Source of the DNA: Paracoccaceae bacterium
GTDB taxonomy: Bacteria; Pseudomonadota; Alphaproteobacteria; Rhodobacterales; Rhodobacteraceae
Direction of reading: 5' to 3'
DNA: 64,000 nt
Assembly: GCA_030148005.1 (NCBI GenBank)
Contig: JASBUI010000036.1
Span: forward strand, 1-64,000
Shown: positions 10,399-21,015 of the stretch, piece by piece
Layout: every line of letters begins with the position of its first letter
Position numbering within the stretch: position 1 is the stretch's first letter
The notes under the pieces: model-generated
The model's database searches: none
What the model was told of the DNA's origin: nothing
What the model saw: only the letters and a program-made list of their open reading frames with translations
Translations under genes and position numbers: made by a program

Positions 10399-11400
10399 AT
10401 GCGCACGATCCTGACGATCACCATCCTGATCGCCCTTGTATGGTCGGGGTATTGGTACATCGGCGCCCAAGCGATGCAGGACGGCACCCAGCGGTGGTTT
10501 GCCGACCAAACGAAATACGGCTGGAACGCGCAGGCGGGAAAGGTTGAAACCGGCGGGTTTCCCTATCGCTTTGACACCACGATCACCGGTCTTGAACTCG
10601 GCGATCCTGCCGGAAACTGGAACTGGAGCGCCCCAAGCTTTCAGTTCCTTGCCCTGTCCTACCAGCCGACGCATTTCATTGCTTTCTGGCCAGAGCGCCA
10701 ACAGGTGTCGGTTGCCGGTCAGACGCTTGAGGTTACAAGCACCCAGCTTAAGGCAAGCGCAGTATTCAAACCCGACCCAAGCTTTGAGCTGGAACGCTCG
10801 AACATCGCCGCCAATGACCTGAAGGTTGTCTCTGACATGGGCTGGTCGCTGTCGCTGCGCGAGGGGCTTTTGGCAACCCGCCCGGACGAAGCGGATGAAA
10901 CGGCCCATGAGTTTGGCCTTAAACTGACCGAGGTTATCCTGCCCGAGGCTTTGAGGACAAAGGTTGATCCCGATGCCAGCCTGCCACCGGTCATCAGCCA
11001 GATCGCGGCGGATGCCACCCTTTGGTTCGACGCGCCTTGGAACAGGGCAGCGATCGAAGGCAGCACCCCGCAGATCACCGCGATCACGCTGAAATCATCG
11101 GCCGCGCGCTGGGGCAATCTAAGCCTTTCGGCTACGGGCGATGTGACCGTGGATATGCTTGGCCACGCCACAGGTCAGGTTACCGTCACGGCGCGAAACT
11201 GGCGCAAGATCCTCGATCTGGCGGCAAACGCAGGGTACATCCGCGCCGATCAGGTCCCAACCATTGCCCGCGCGCTTCAGCCGCTTGCCGACCGCGCGCA
11301 AGAACCCGGAACAATTGAACTTCCGATCAACCTGTCTGACGGAATGGCGCGTATCGGGGTTATCCCGCTGGGGCCCGCACCGCGCCTGATCCTGCCCTGA
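10399..11400 (+). CDS. DUF2125 domain-containing protein
   Basis: N-terminal signal anchor MRTILTITILIALVWSGYWYIG; AQAGKVETGGFPYRFDTTITGLELGDP typical of DUF2125. Confidence 0.75.
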   Translation: MRTILTITILIALVWSGYWYIGAQAMQDGTQRWFADQTKYGWNAQAGKVETGGFPYRFDTTITGLELGDPAGNWNWSAPSFQFLALSYQPTHFIAFWPERQQVSVAGQTLEVTSTQLKASAVFKPDPSFELERSNIAANDLKVVSDMGWSLSLREGLLATRPDEADETAHEFGLKLTEVILPEALRTKVDPDASLPPVISQIAADATLWFDAPWNRAAIEGSTPQITAITLKSSAARWGNLSLSATGDVTVDMLGHATGQVTVTARNWRKILDLAANAGYIRADQVPTIARALQPLADRAQEPGTIELPINLSDGMARIGVIPLGPAPRLILP

Positions 11401-12300
11401 TCAGCGGCAGTAGGGTCCGCTGCGATAGCGGGCCGTATCCAGATGGAAATGGTCGCGGTGGTACTTGTCGGCATTGGGGCCCAGAACGGTACCGAACGGC
11501 CCACAGGCTGAACGGTGCATCCGTTTAAGCATCTTGCCCTGCTTGCGGGTTTTCCAATCTTTCAGAACGGTGATCGCTTCGCCACTTTTTAGCTTGATGG
11601 CCGAGATGTCGATCGCCTTGCCCTTACCATGTTCGGAAATCTTGGCGCCCTTCTTGTTGTTGCGCGTCCGGCAAGAGTAATGGGCCGCAACCTGAAGCTT
11701 TTCAACGCCGCCACCAAAGCGGCCGACGGCGGGGCGGATGCCCTTGTTGATCCATGTCTTCAGGGCCTTGGCCGTCTGGCAGTTCATGATCGAGGCTTGC
11801 GACAGCGCCACGCCGTCAATCGAAGTGACCTTGACCGGGCGCTCAACCCCGCAGCCGCGTAGCCGCCCCGCGATGGGGGATAAAACCCGCCCGCGGATCG
11901 CGGGATCGCCGCAGACCGCGCCCGAGGGGCCGGTTTGTGTCGGTGTTGGCGTTCTTTGCAACGCCGCCGTTTGAATGACTGGCGCGCGCCGCACCTTGCG
12001 CTGAACCGCACGCTCACCCGGGCGCGGACGCGCCACGGGTCTGGGAGAGGTCGTAACCCCCGCCGCTGATGCAATGATGATCATCCGGTCCGGCCGGGCC
12101 TTGGGGGAGATGCGAGCATCGGGGCGCGGGCGGGGTCTGATCCTTGCGTCATAGCGAACCGGGACAATGGACTGGCGCACCTCACCGGCCTGAACCGGCC
12201 GCGGCTCTGGCCGAAGGGAACGTTGCGGCGCATCGGCGATACTTGCCGCCGCCGTCAGGATCGTGGCGACGAACGCGGCAAAGATCCCCGCCACCCTCAT
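11401..12300 (-). CDS. extensin family protein
   Basis: C-terminal extensin-like region (CGDPAIRGRVLSPI...CQTAKALKTWINKGIRPAVGRFGGGVEKLQVAAHYSCRTRNN...SEHGKGKAIDISAI). Confidence 0.88.
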   Translation of the reverse strand: MRVAGIFAAFVATILTAAASIADAPQRSLRPEPRPVQAGEVRQSIVPVRYDARIRPRPRPDARISPKARPDRMIIIASAAGVTTSPRPVARPRPGERAVQRKVRRAPVIQTAALQRTPTPTQTGPSGAVCGDPAIRGRVLSPIAGRLRGCGVERPVKVTSIDGVALSQASIMNCQTAKALKTWINKGIRPAVGRFGGGVEKLQVAAHYSCRTRNNKKGAKISEHGKGKAIDISAIKLKSGEAITVLKDWKTRKQGKMLKRMHRSACGPFGTVLGPNADKYHRDHFHLDTARYRSGPYCR

Positions 12301-13217
12301 CCCTTGCGTGCCCCGCGGCCAAAATCGGGGGCGTCGGTGTCTTGCCCGGCTTCGATAATGCTTCGACGAATGGCGCGGGTGCGGGTGAAATAGGCGTGCA
12401 GATGTTCACCATCGCCGGTGCGAATGGCGCGTTGCAGCGCAAAAAGCTCTTCGGTGAAGCGGCCCAGAATTTCCAGCGTGGCGTTCTTGTTGGACAGGAA
12501 CACATCGCGCCACATGGTCGGATCACTGGCGGCGATCCGCGTGAAATCGCGAAAGCCCGCCGCCGAGTACTTGATGACTTCACTATCGGTCACCCGGCGC
12601 AGATCATCGGCAACGCCGACCATCGTGTAAGCAATCAGGTGCGGCGCGTGACTAGTGACCGCCAGAACAAGATCATGGTGTTCGGCGTCCATATGATCGA
12701 CGTTTGATCCCATGGCGCGCCAAAGCCGGGTTATCCGGTCCACCGCCTCTGGATCGCTTCCCTCGGCCGGCACCAGAAGGCACCAGCGGTTGTCGAAAAG
12801 CTCGGCAAATCCGGACCTTGGGCCGGAATGCTCGGTTCCCGCGATAGGATGGGCGGGGATGAAATGCACGCCCTCGGGCAGGTGCGGGCCGACCGTCTCT
12901 ATTACCTCGGCCTTGACCGATCCGACGTCGCTGACCGTTGCGCCCGGTTTCAGATGCGGCGCGATTTCGGCGGCAACTTCGCCCATGACACCCACCGGCA
13001 CGCAAAGCACAACCAGATCGGCGCCCGCGACAGCCTCTGCCATCGTGTCAAAGACCCGGTCGCACAGGCCAATGTCCCGCGCGGTCTGGCGCGTGGCTTC
13101 GGTTCGGGCGTAACCGGTCACCTCGCCGGCCAGCCCGCCGCGTTTGATGGCCCAATGCATGGAAGACGCGATCAGACCCAGACCGATAAGCGCGACACGA
13201 TCGTAAATCACGCTCAT
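12297..13217 (-). CDS. tyrA: prephenate/arogenate dehydrogenase
   Basis: [50 protein letters not shown] motif; overlaps hisC stop. Confidence 0.92.
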   Translation of the reverse strand: MSVIYDRVALIGLGLIASSMHWAIKRGGLAGEVTGYARTEATRQTARDIGLCDRVFDTMAEAVAGADLVVLCVPVGVMGEVAAEIAPHLKPGATVSDVGSVKAEVIETVGPHLPEGVHFIPAHPIAGTEHSGPRSGFAELFDNRWCLLVPAEGSDPEAVDRITRLWRAMGSNVDHMDAEHHDLVLAVTSHAPHLIAYTMVGVADDLRRVTDSEVIKYSAAGFRDFTRIAASDPTMWRDVFLSNKNATLEILGRFTEELFALQRAIRTGDGEHLHAYFTRTRAIRRSIIEAGQDTDAPDFGRGARKG

Positions 13218-14299
13218 GTCCGGCACCCTTTGAAACCACTGACCGAATGGGCCACACGCCGGCACGAAGCTTCGTCACCGACCGTGATCCGAAGACAGTT
13301 CGGAAGGTCATATCCGGCAACCTTGCGCACCAGAATACCGTCAGCGCGCAGATGCTCTTCGCAAGCCTCAGCTTCGGCCTGATCGGCAAAGCGGGCCAGA
13401 ATGAAGTTTGCACAGGAGGGATCGGAAGGTACGCCGACCTCGGCCAGGGCCTTGGCAAGCCAAGTGCGCAGACGCGCGTTTTCGGCCCGGCACTTTTCGG
13501 TATAGGCCGTGTCGCGCACCGCCGCCTCGGCCGTTACCAGCTGCGTCTTGGACAGGTTGAAAGGCCCGCGCACCCGGTTCAGCACATCGATCACCTCTTG
13601 CGAGCCATAGCCGTAACCGATCCGCAGACCGCCAAGCCCGTAGATCTTGGAGAACGTGCGCGTCATAAAGACATTCGGGCGCTGATCGACCAGCGCCGCG
13701 CCGCCATCGTAGCCATCGACAAACTCGGCATAGGCGCCATCCAGCACCAGTAGAGTGTTGGAAGGAAGCCCGTCAGCCAGCCGCGCAACCTCATTCCCGC
13801 CGATCATCGTCGATGTCGGGTTTGCAGGGTTGGCGATAAAGACCAGCCGCGTCTTCTTGGTCACATGCTCAAGAATGGCATCGACATCGATCACCCGGTC
13901 GCGTTCGGGCGCGACGACAGGTTTGGCCCCTGCCGCAAGGGCCGAGATGCGGTACATCGAAAACCCGTGCTGGGTGTAAAGAACCTCGGTCCCGCGCCCG
14001 GCGTAGGCTTGGCAAAGGAAAGTGATGATCTCATCCGATCCCGCACCGCAGATGATGCGATCGGCGTCGAGCCCATGCACCGCCGCAATTGCCGCGCGCA
14101 AATCGGCGTGGTCTGTCGGTGGATAACGGTGAAGCTGTGTCGATGACTTGCGAAACGCCTCAAGCGCGGCATCGCTTGGGCCAAAAGGGTTTTCGTTCGA
14201 GGAAAGCTTTACCACATCCTCGACGCCGTCAATCCGGCTTTCCCCGCCCTTGTAGAGCGTTATGCCCATGATCCCCGGTTGTGGGTTGATCGTCGACAT
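13214..14299 (-). CDS. hisC: histidinol-phosphate aminotransferase
   Basis: [39 protein letters not shown] lysine motif. Confidence 0.93.
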   Translation of the reverse strand: MSTINPQPGIMGITLYKGGESRIDGVEDVVKLSSNENPFGPSDAALEAFRKSSTQLHRYPPTDHADLRAAIAAVHGLDADRIICGAGSDEIITFLCQAYAGRGTEVLYTQHGFSMYRISALAAGAKPVVAPERDRVIDVDAILEHVTKKTRLVFIANPANPTSTMIGGNEVARLADGLPSNTLLVLDGAYAEFVDGYDGGAALVDQRPNVFMTRTFSKIYGLGGLRIGYGYGSQEVIDVLNRVRGPFNLSKTQLVTAEAAVRDTAYTEKCRAENARLRTWLAKALAEVGVPSDPSCANFILARFADQAEAEACEEHLRADGILVRKVAGYDLPNCLRITVGDEASCRRVAHSVSGFKGCRT

Positions 14300-14382
14300 G
14301 TTGACCTCCTGGTTCGTAAGTCTTCTAGCGGTGGTGTTCGATCAAAGCCAGCAGCAATGCATCGGTATAAAAACATGGGCAT

Positions 14383-14416
14383 AAAAAAAGGCCGCCCCGG
14401 TCTCCCGGCGCGGCCT
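14383..14416 (-). terminator. Rho-independent terminator of rpsD
   Basis: On minus strand AGGCCGCGCCGG-GAGA-CCGGGGCGGCCT followed by TTTTTT. Confidence 0.85.
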
Positions 14417-14437
14417 CTGATGCTTTGTAAGAACTGA

Positions 14438-15058
14438 TTAGTTCTTGGCGTAGAATTCCACGACGAGGTTGGGTTCCATCATCACCGGATAAGGCACGTC
14501 CGACAGGGCGGGCGTACGGGTGAAAGTGGCAACCATCTTGGAGTGGTCGACGTCCAGATAGTCGGGCACATCACGCTCGGGCAGACCGGCAGCTTCGATA
14601 ACGATTGCCAGTTGCTTGGAACGGTCACGAACCTCGATCACGTCGCCTTCCTTGACGCGGTAGGACGGGATGTTCACGCGCTGGCCGTTTACCTTGACGT
14701 GGCCGTGGTTCACGAACTGACGCGCGGCAAACACGGTCGGGACGAACTTGGCACGGTAGACGACAGCATCAAGGCGGCTTTCGAGAAGACCGATAAGGTT
14801 TTCACCGGTATCACCACGAACACGCTCTGCCTCTGCATAGATGCGGCGGAACTGCTTTTCCGTCAGATCACCGTAGTAACCCTTAAGCTTTTGCTTGGCG
14901 CGCAGCTGGATGCCAAAGTCGCTCAGCTTGCCTTTGCGGCGCTGACCGTGCTGGCCGGGGCCGTACTCACGGCGGTTGACGGGGGATTTCGGACGACCCC
15001 AGATGTTTTCACCCATCCGGCGGTCAATTTTGTACTTGGCAGACGTGCGTTTGGTCAC
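14438..15058 (-). CDS. rpsD: 30S ribosomal protein S4
   Basis: [40 protein letters not shown]4 domain [21 protein letters not shown]. Confidence 0.98.
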   Translation of the reverse strand: MTKRTSAKYKIDRRMGENIWGRPKSPVNRREYGPGQHGQRRKGKLSDFGIQLRAKQKLKGYYGDLTEKQFRRIYAEAERVRGDTGENLIGLLESRLDAVVYRAKFVPTVFAARQFVNHGHVKVNGQRVNIPSYRVKEGDVIEVRDRSKQLAIVIEAAGLPERDVPDYLDVDHSKMVATFTRTPALSDVPYPVMMEPNLVVEFYAKN

Positions 15059-15292
15059 GGCTGTTCTCCTTCAATTTATGTGCGCCGTCTGCATCTGATC
15101 CTTGGCGCGCAATCAGCGCCTTGGGGATGCAATCGACATGAAGGGCGTTGTCCTTTGCCTTGCGGCCGACAGGCGATCCCTTGCGAGAGCCACCAACACC
15201 AATTGTCACCTTGCCCTATTGGCCAAGGATCGTGGGCTTATACAGCGCATTGAAGGCGTGTCAACCGTTGCTTGGATGCTTGTTCGTCCGCC

Positions 15293-16351
15293 CTAGTGAC
15301 GATGCTGCAAAAGCGCAGCTTCGGACCGGGACAGATTGCGCCGCGCATAGTCGCCGTAGGCGTGCGGATCCTTCGAAAGCTCGGGCCTTAGGGAAAACAG
15401 GTTTTCACGCTGAGCGGCCTCAAGCGACTGAAGCACGGTATTGGCGGGATGAAAGCTTTCGGTTTCAACACCGTTGGCCCAGACAACCTGATGCCTTTCG
15501 GTCATCAGGTGGAAATAGGTGACATCGCGCGCCTCGTAGTCGACCAGGATCGAGTGGTCGTTGACCAGATCCTCGGCCGCGACAAGCACCTCTGGTGTGT
15601 TGAACAACAGCTCGGCCGTCTTGCCCCGCACCAAAAGGCGATGCTGCGGCGATACCAGAAGATCCTCTTCGGGCTCACCCTCGCAAAGCGCGCCTGCGCG
15701 CACGCGGATCGGGCGCAATTCGGGCATGGCGTATAGCCGTGCGCCCGACATGTGCTTTTTGCCTATCCAGAGGATTTCCTGAAAACCATCGTCCTTGGTC
15801 TGGATGCGGTCACCCGGAACGATATCCTCGATCCGTTTTGACCCGCCTTCCATCATGATTGCGGTATTCTGAGCAAAGCAGATGACGCCCGCGCCATGGT
15901 CGCGGTGCAGCGGAGCCGTGCCCGCCTCTAGCGTGGTGCTGACAACCCAAAGATCGGTTTCCTTGGGGGGCGCCTCGCCGGTGAACATCAGGATCGGCGT
16001 TGTGCTATGCGCAAGACGCAAGACCGTGACCGGATAGGTCCGCCGCCCGTCTGTGACGACAAATCCGACCTCAAACTCTTCGGGCAACTCAATGTCGCCG
16101 CCCACTTTGTCAAAATCAACGGCGCCGCGCAAAAGCGCGCGCACCCTTTTGGCCGCGCGTTTGCGCAGCTCTGCCGCCCCAATGGCGTCGTCCAGAACCA
16201 AGACATCGTGGCGCCCATCAATGCGAACCGCCTCACCGGTCCACTTCCAAGTCGCTCCAACGTTCAGCAAATCAACCGGCGCTGCCCGAACGCCGTCTGT
16301 TTCTGTCTGACTCCAAGAGATGACAAACGTGCCCTGAAAGCCCGTCATCAT
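15293..16351 (-). CDS. Hint domain-containing protein
   Basis: ICFAQNTAIMMEGGSKRIEDIVPGDRIQTKDDGFQEILWIG...LLVSPQHRLLV is typical of the Hint_2 family of Rhodobacterales. Confidence 0.85.
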   Translation of the reverse strand: MMTGFQGTFVISWSQTETDGVRAAPVDLLNVGATWKWTGEAVRIDGRHDVLVLDDAIGAAELRKRAAKRVRALLRGAVDFDKVGGDIELPEEFEVGFVVTDGRRTYPVTVLRLAHSTTPILMFTGEAPPKETDLWVVSTTLEAGTAPLHRDHGAGVICFAQNTAIMMEGGSKRIEDIVPGDRIQTKDDGFQEILWIGKKHMSGARLYAMPELRPIRVRAGALCEGEPEEDLLVSPQHRLLVRGKTAELLFNTPEVLVAAEDLVNDHSILVDYEARDVTYFHLMTERHQVVWANGVETESFHPANTVLQSLEAAQRENLFSLRPELSKDPHAYGDYARRNLSRSEAALLQHRH

Positions 16352-16440
16352 GCCTGTTTCCTGCCGTTTAGTCTTCTTTTTGTACCGGCAGCGTAACAGA
16401 AGCGATTCGCGCTGTTAACCCCCTGATTCGATGATGCGAA

Positions 16441-17352
16441 TCAGAAATCCAAAGTTATCTGAAGCGACCCCACAACCTGGGATGAGGTTTGCGCTTTGAA
16501 CTCTTTGCCAAGCCAGGTAACCCCATAAAAGAACGTGGCTTTTTCACCTTCGCGGTAAAGCCCCGCACGCAGGCGCTTGCGGCTTTGGGTAAGCGCATAG
16601 CCACCCGCCGCAGGCAGATAGGCACTGCTGAACACCTTGGCGATGTCGCCGCCAAGCGTCATCGACCAGCCGTCTGTCTGGCCGCGAATGCCGGTGTAAA
16701 GCTGCCCGGTGGTGACGTCCCGCAGCATCATGTTGCTGCGCAGCCCGCGGCCCAGAACAAGATCACCGCCCACGCGCACAAGGTTTTCGGCGCCTGCACT
16801 TGCGGCCAGAAAGGGCCGCCAGCTTAGCGCCTCGGTAAACTGAAGGTCATGCGAGAACTCGACATCCGCCGAGGGAAGAAAGCTGTTGGGGATCTGGTTG
16901 GCCAGAACGCCCGCGCCGGGTTCGGGCACGCCAAAGGCCCGGTGGATCGCGCTTTGCAGGGTGCCGATCCCCGTCTGGGGGCCGGTCACGATCATATCCG
17001 CGCCAAGGCGGACATCGACGATGCCCTTCTGAAAATGCGTCGCCACTCCAAAGGACAGGATCCCCGCATACTGGCGATCGGGCGGCCCGCCCGCCACAAG
17101 GTTTGCCGGGGCGATCGTCTCGGCGCGCAGGCGGAACTCAAGAAGTTCGCCAAAGCCCTGCGGCAGGTAGCCATCCCAGTTCTGGCCGCGCATTCCGCTG
17201 ACCGTATAGGACGACGTGCGCCAACGGTCCTTGCCGTCACCCAGAAAGTCATTGGTGAAGATTGAGCCGCGGCCCAGATTTTCCCGCTCTTGAGCGGTTG
17301 CTGTCGTTGCTGCCAGACAGGCGGCAAGCCATGCCAAAAGGACCAAGCGCAT
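16441..17352 (-). CDS. LpxR/DUF2219-like outer membrane lipid A deacylase family protein
   Basis: Signal peptide; FTNDFLGDGKDRWRTSSYTVSG, YAGILSFGVATHFQKG, C-terminal aromatic residue LQITLDF as in outer membrane beta-barrels. Confidence 0.72.
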   Translation of the reverse strand: MRLVLLAWLAACLAATTATAQERENLGRGSIFTNDFLGDGKDRWRTSSYTVSGMRGQNWDGYLPQGFGELLEFRLRAETIAPANLVAGGPPDRQYAGILSFGVATHFQKGIVDVRLGADMIVTGPQTGIGTLQSAIHRAFGVPEPGAGVLANQIPNSFLPSADVEFSHDLQFTEALSWRPFLAASAGAENLVRVGGDLVLGRGLRSNMMLRDVTTGQLYTGIRGQTDGWSMTLGGDIAKVFSSAYLPAAGGYALTQSRKRLRAGLYREGEKATFFYGVTWLGKEFKAQTSSQVVGSLQITLDF

Positions 17353-17452
17353 TCGTATTCCCTAGTTCAAGTCGCCCCCCGGCCCGGCCGTTATAGGGAT
17401 ATCAGCGCCTTGCGACCAGCCGGCCCCTGCACAAATTTCCCGCTATGACTTG

Positions 17453-19717
17453 TCAGCCACACTTGGAAAAACCGCAGCTAGCGCAGGTCATGCAACCTTC
17501 GATCATCCGCATGTCGTAGGACCCGCAGCTGGAACAGGACTTGCCCTTGGGCTTATCGTTCATCGAGACAACCTCGGCGCGGGGATCTGATTTCAGCCCC
17601 ATGCCCTCACCCTCGATAAAACCGGTCATGATCAGGTGACGTTCGATCACACCGCCTATGGCCGCAAGGATCGAAGGCACGTATTTGCCCTGCATCCAAG
17701 CGCCGCCGCGCGGATCAAAGACCGCCTTCAACTCTTCCACGACAAAGGACACGTCCCCGCCGCGCCGGAACACGGCGCTGATCATCCGCGTCAACGCCAC
17801 GGTCCACGCAAAGTGTTCCATGTTCTTGGAGTTGATGAACACCTCGAAGGGGCGGCGATGGCCGTTGATGACGATATCGTTCAGCGTGATGTAGATCGCA
17901 TGTTCGCTGTCGGGCCATTTCAGCTTGTAGGTCGATCCCTCAAGTTCCGAAGGACGATCAAGCGGCTCGGAGATATAGACGACATCGGCGCCGCGATCGG
18001 ATTGCGGTGCGGCGTCGGATTTTTCGCTGACGCTCAACACTGAACCGGTCACATCGTTCGGCCGGTAGGTGGTGCAGCCCTTACAGCCGCTGTCCCACGC
18101 CGCCATGTAGACCTCTTTGAAGGCATCAAAGCTTATGTCTTCGGGGCAGTTGATCGTCTTGGAAATGCTGGAATCCACCCATTTCTGGGCCGCTGCCTGC
18201 ATCTTGACGTGATCCAGCGGCGCAAGGGTCTGCGCGTTGACAAAATACTCCGGCAGGGGCGCATCGCCCTTCAACTCGCGCCACATCTGCACCGCGTAAT
18301 CGACAACCTCTTCCTCTGTCCGGCTGCCATCCTTTTGCAGCACCTTGCGCTTGTAGGCATAGGCAAAGACCGGCTCGATCCCCGAACTGACGTTGCCTGC
18401 GTAAAGGCTTATCGTGCCGGTCGGGGCGATAGAGGTCAAAAGCGCGTTGCGAATACCATGTTCGGCAATTGCCGCGCGCACGTCTTCATCCATCATCTGC
18501 ATGGTGCCGCTGGCCAGATACGCATCGGCGTCAAAAAGCGGGAAGGCGCCTTTCTCCTTTGCCAGCTCTACCGAAGCCAGATAGGCGGCGCGGGCAATGC
18601 GGTGCAACCAGCGCTCGGTCTGTTGCGCCGCCTCGTCAGAGCCATAGCGCAGCCCAACCATCAACAACGCATCAGCCAGACCCGTAACCCCAAGCCCGAT
18701 ACGGCGCTTGTTCGCCGCTTCCTGCGCCTGCGCCTCAAGCGGGAAACGTGAGGTATCGACGACATTGTCCATCATTCGAACAGCCGTGGTCACCAGATCA
18801 TCAAGCGCCGCCTCATCAAGATCGGCGCCTTCGTCGAAGGGGTTTGCCACCAGCCGGGCCAGGTTGATCGACCCCAAAAGGCAGGCGCCATAGGGCGGCA
18901 GGGGCTGTTCGCCGCAAGGGTTCGTGGCCGCGATGGTTTCGCAATAGCTTAGGTTGTTGGCCGCGTTGATCCGGTCGATGAATATCACCCCCGGCTCTGC
19001 AAAGTCATAGGTCGACCGCATGATCGCATCCCACAATTCGCGCGCCTGCAATGTGCGATAAACCTTGCCGCCGAACGTCAGATCCCATGGACCGTCCGCC
19101 TTGACCGCTTCCATGAAGGGATCGGTCACAAGCACCGAAAGGTTGAACATCCGAAGCCGGGCCGGATCGGACTTTGCGGTGATGAAATCTTCGATATCGG
19201 GGTGATCGCAGCGCATCGTCGCCATCATCGCGCCGCGCCTGCTTCCTGCCGACATGATCGTGCGGCACATCGCATCCCAGACATCCATGAACGACAAAGG
19301 CCCCGATGCATCGGCGGCCACGCCTTTGACCCCTGCCCCCTTGGGCCGGATGGTCGAAAAATCATAGCCGATGCCGCCGCCCTGCTGCATGGTCAGGGCC
19401 GCCTCTTTCAGCATGTCGAAAATTCCGCCCATGCTGTCGGGGATCGTGCCCATGACGAAACAGTTGAAAAGCGTCACCGATCGGCCGGTACCGGCCCCTG
19501 CCGTGATGCGGCCCGCGGGAAGGAAACGGAAATCCTCTAGCGCGTCATAGAATTTGTCCCGCCAGTCGTCCGGCTTTTTCTCGCCCGTCGCCAAGGCGCT
19601 GGCGATACGCCGCCAGCTTTCTTCGACAGTGGCATCTACGGGCGTGCCGTCCGCCTCTTTCAGGCGGTACTTCATATCCCAGATCTGTTCGGCAATGGGG
19701 GCAGTGAATCGCGACAT
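17453..19717 (-). CDS. nrdJ: adenosylcobalamin-dependent ribonucleoside-diphosphate reductase (class II)
   Basis: NPCGEQPLPPYGACLLGSINLARLV, APTGTISLYAGNVSSGIEPVFA; Cys-rich C-terminus; ATG at 19715-19717. Confidence 0.94.
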   Translation of the reverse strand: MSRFTAPIAEQIWDMKYRLKEADGTPVDATVEESWRRIASALATGEKKPDDWRDKFYDALEDFRFLPAGRITAGAGTGRSVTLFNCFVMGTIPDSMGGIFDMLKEAALTMQQGGGIGYDFSTIRPKGAGVKGVAADASGPLSFMDVWDAMCRTIMSAGSRRGAMMATMRCDHPDIEDFITAKSDPARLRMFNLSVLVTDPFMEAVKADGPWDLTFGGKVYRTLQARELWDAIMRSTYDFAEPGVIFIDRINAANNLSYCETIAATNPCGEQPLPPYGACLLGSINLARLVANPFDEGADLDEAALDDLVTTAVRMMDNVVDTSRFPLEAQAQEAANKRRIGLGVTGLADALLMVGLRYGSDEAAQQTERWLHRIARAAYLASVELAKEKGAFPLFDADAYLASGTMQMMDEDVRAAIAEHGIRNALLTSIAPTGTISLYAGNVSSGIEPVFAYAYKRKVLQKDGSRTEEEVVDYAVQMWRELKGDAPLPEYFVNAQTLAPLDHVKMQAAAQKWVDSSISKTINCPEDISFDAFKEVYMAAWDSGCKGCTTYRPNDVTGSVLSVSEKSDAAPQSDRGADVVYISEPLDRPSELEGSTYKLKWPDSEHAIYITLNDIVINGHRRPFEVFINSKNMEHFAWTVALTRMISAVFRRGGDVSFVVEELKAVFDPRGGAWMQGKYVPSILAAIGGVIERHLIMTGFIEGEGMGLKSDPRAEVVSMNDKPKGKSCSSCGSYDMRMIEGCMTCASCGFSKCG

Positions 19718-19770
19718 ATTTCTTGGCAACCTTGGATGAAGCGGCAGGGGATTACGATACGGCCAGAGAG

Positions 19771-19820
19771 CATATGGGTCAACTTGCAACCCAAAGCATA
19801 TGGGTCACCTTGCAACCCAA
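19771..19820. repeat. Two tandem 24 bp near-identical repeats, period 26 bp, in nrdJ/DUF1489 divergent promoter region
   Basis: catatgggtcaacttgcaacccaa (19771-19794), spacer ag, catatgggtcaccttgcaacccaa (19797-19820); one mismatch. Confidence 0.95.
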
Positions 19821-19870
19821 GATGAATCGCTTATGCTGGCACCTCGGCAACATACCACATATTGAGGGCC

Positions 19871-20305
19871 ATGACCACAAAGACCCTGCATATGGTGAAA
19901 CTTTCGGTCGGAACGGAATCCGTCGAAGGGTTAAGCGCATGGCAGGACAGCCGTGCGTCACAAGGCCCCGACGGCCTGCCGCGGCATGTCACGCGCATGT
20001 GGCCAAGGCGCGATGCGGAAATTCTGAACGGCGGCAGCATCTTTTGGGTCATCAAGGGCGTCATTCTGTGCCGCCAGCCCATTCTTCGGCTGGATGAAGT
20101 CATCGGTCAGGATGGCATTCGGCGCTGCGCAATCGTGGTAAAGCCGGGTCTGATCCGGGTGGCCGAAACACCCAAGCGTGCCTTTCAGGGGTGGCGCTAT
20201 CTGCCTACAGAGGATGCACCGCCCGACCTGCGCGTGTCTCGCAGTGGCGAGACGGCGCTGCCGCCTGCGCTTAGTGCAGCACTTGCCGAGATTGGCGTGC
20301 TTTAA
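19871..20305 (+). CDS. DUF1489-like conserved hypothetical protein
   Basis: MTTKTLHMVKLSVGTESVEGLSAWQ...TRMWPRRDAEILNGGSIFWVIKGVILCRQPI pattern of DUF1489. Confidence 0.75.
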   Translation: MTTKTLHMVKLSVGTESVEGLSAWQDSRASQGPDGLPRHVTRMWPRRDAEILNGGSIFWVIKGVILCRQPILRLDEVIGQDGIRRCAIVVKPGLIRVAETPKRAFQGWRYLPTEDAPPDLRVSRSGETALPPALSAALAEIGVL

Positions 20306-21015
20306 CTTGCAGGGCGCGCGCCCGGCAGGCCCAGTTGCTCTTCCAGGCGCTCAAGCGCCGGTCGTGCGGCACCGCTCCAGTCGGCGGTGCGGCTTTTGTA
20401 AAGCGTCGCCTCGCTTTTAAGGACGATACCATCGCTCAGGATCTTCAGGTGGTTCGCGCGCAGCGTCTCGCCCGTTGAGGTGATATCGGCAATCGCCTCG
20501 GCGGTTTCGTTCTTGACCGTGCCTTCGGTCGCGCCCTGACTATCAACCAGTTGATAGTCGGCCACACCTTCGCGGCGCAGAAACTCACGCACAAGCCGGT
20601 GGTACTTTGTTGCAATCCGAAGCCGAAAGCCGTGCCCGCGCCGGAAAGCGGCGGCGGCGGCATCAAGATCCTGAAGCGTGTCGACATCCACCCAGCAGGC
20701 GGGCACAGCGATCACAAGCGTCGCGCCGCCAAATCCCAGTGTCGCAACCTCACTGACCTGATTGTCCCAAAAGGCCAGTTTTTCGCGCACCATGTCGATG
20801 CCGGTGACACCCATGTGGATGCGCCCCGCGGCAAGCTCGCGCGGGATCTCTCCGGCTGACAAAAGCTGAAGCGTGACGCCGTCGGCGCCGTTGACGGCCG
20901 CGGAATATTCGCGGTCCGATCCGGTGCGGGCAAGTTCAACGCCCCGGGCGCCGAACCAGTCAAAGGTCTTTTCCATCAGCCGCCCCTTGGAGGGCACACC
21001 AAGGCGCAAGGTCAT
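20302..21015 (-). CDS. hisG: ATP phosphoribosyltransferase, short form
   Basis: [25 protein letters not shown]...ADITSTGETLRANHLKIL; adjacent hisZ. Confidence 0.94.
   Translation of the reverse strand: MTLRLGVPSKGRLMEKTFDWFGARGVELARTGSDREYSAAVNGADGVTLQLLSAGEIPRELAAGRIHMGVTGIDMVREKLAFWDNQVSEVATLGFGGATLVIAVPACWVDVDTLQDLDAAAAAFRRGHGFRLRIATKYHRLVREFLRREGVADYQLVDSQGATEGTVKNETAEAIADITSTGETLRANHLKILSDGIVLKSEATLYKSRTADWSGAARPALERLEEQLGLPGARPAS

Noticed and set aside
16415-16419. GTTAACC as a CtrA site upstream of the Hint gene
   Set aside because: Only one half-site; expected often by chance.
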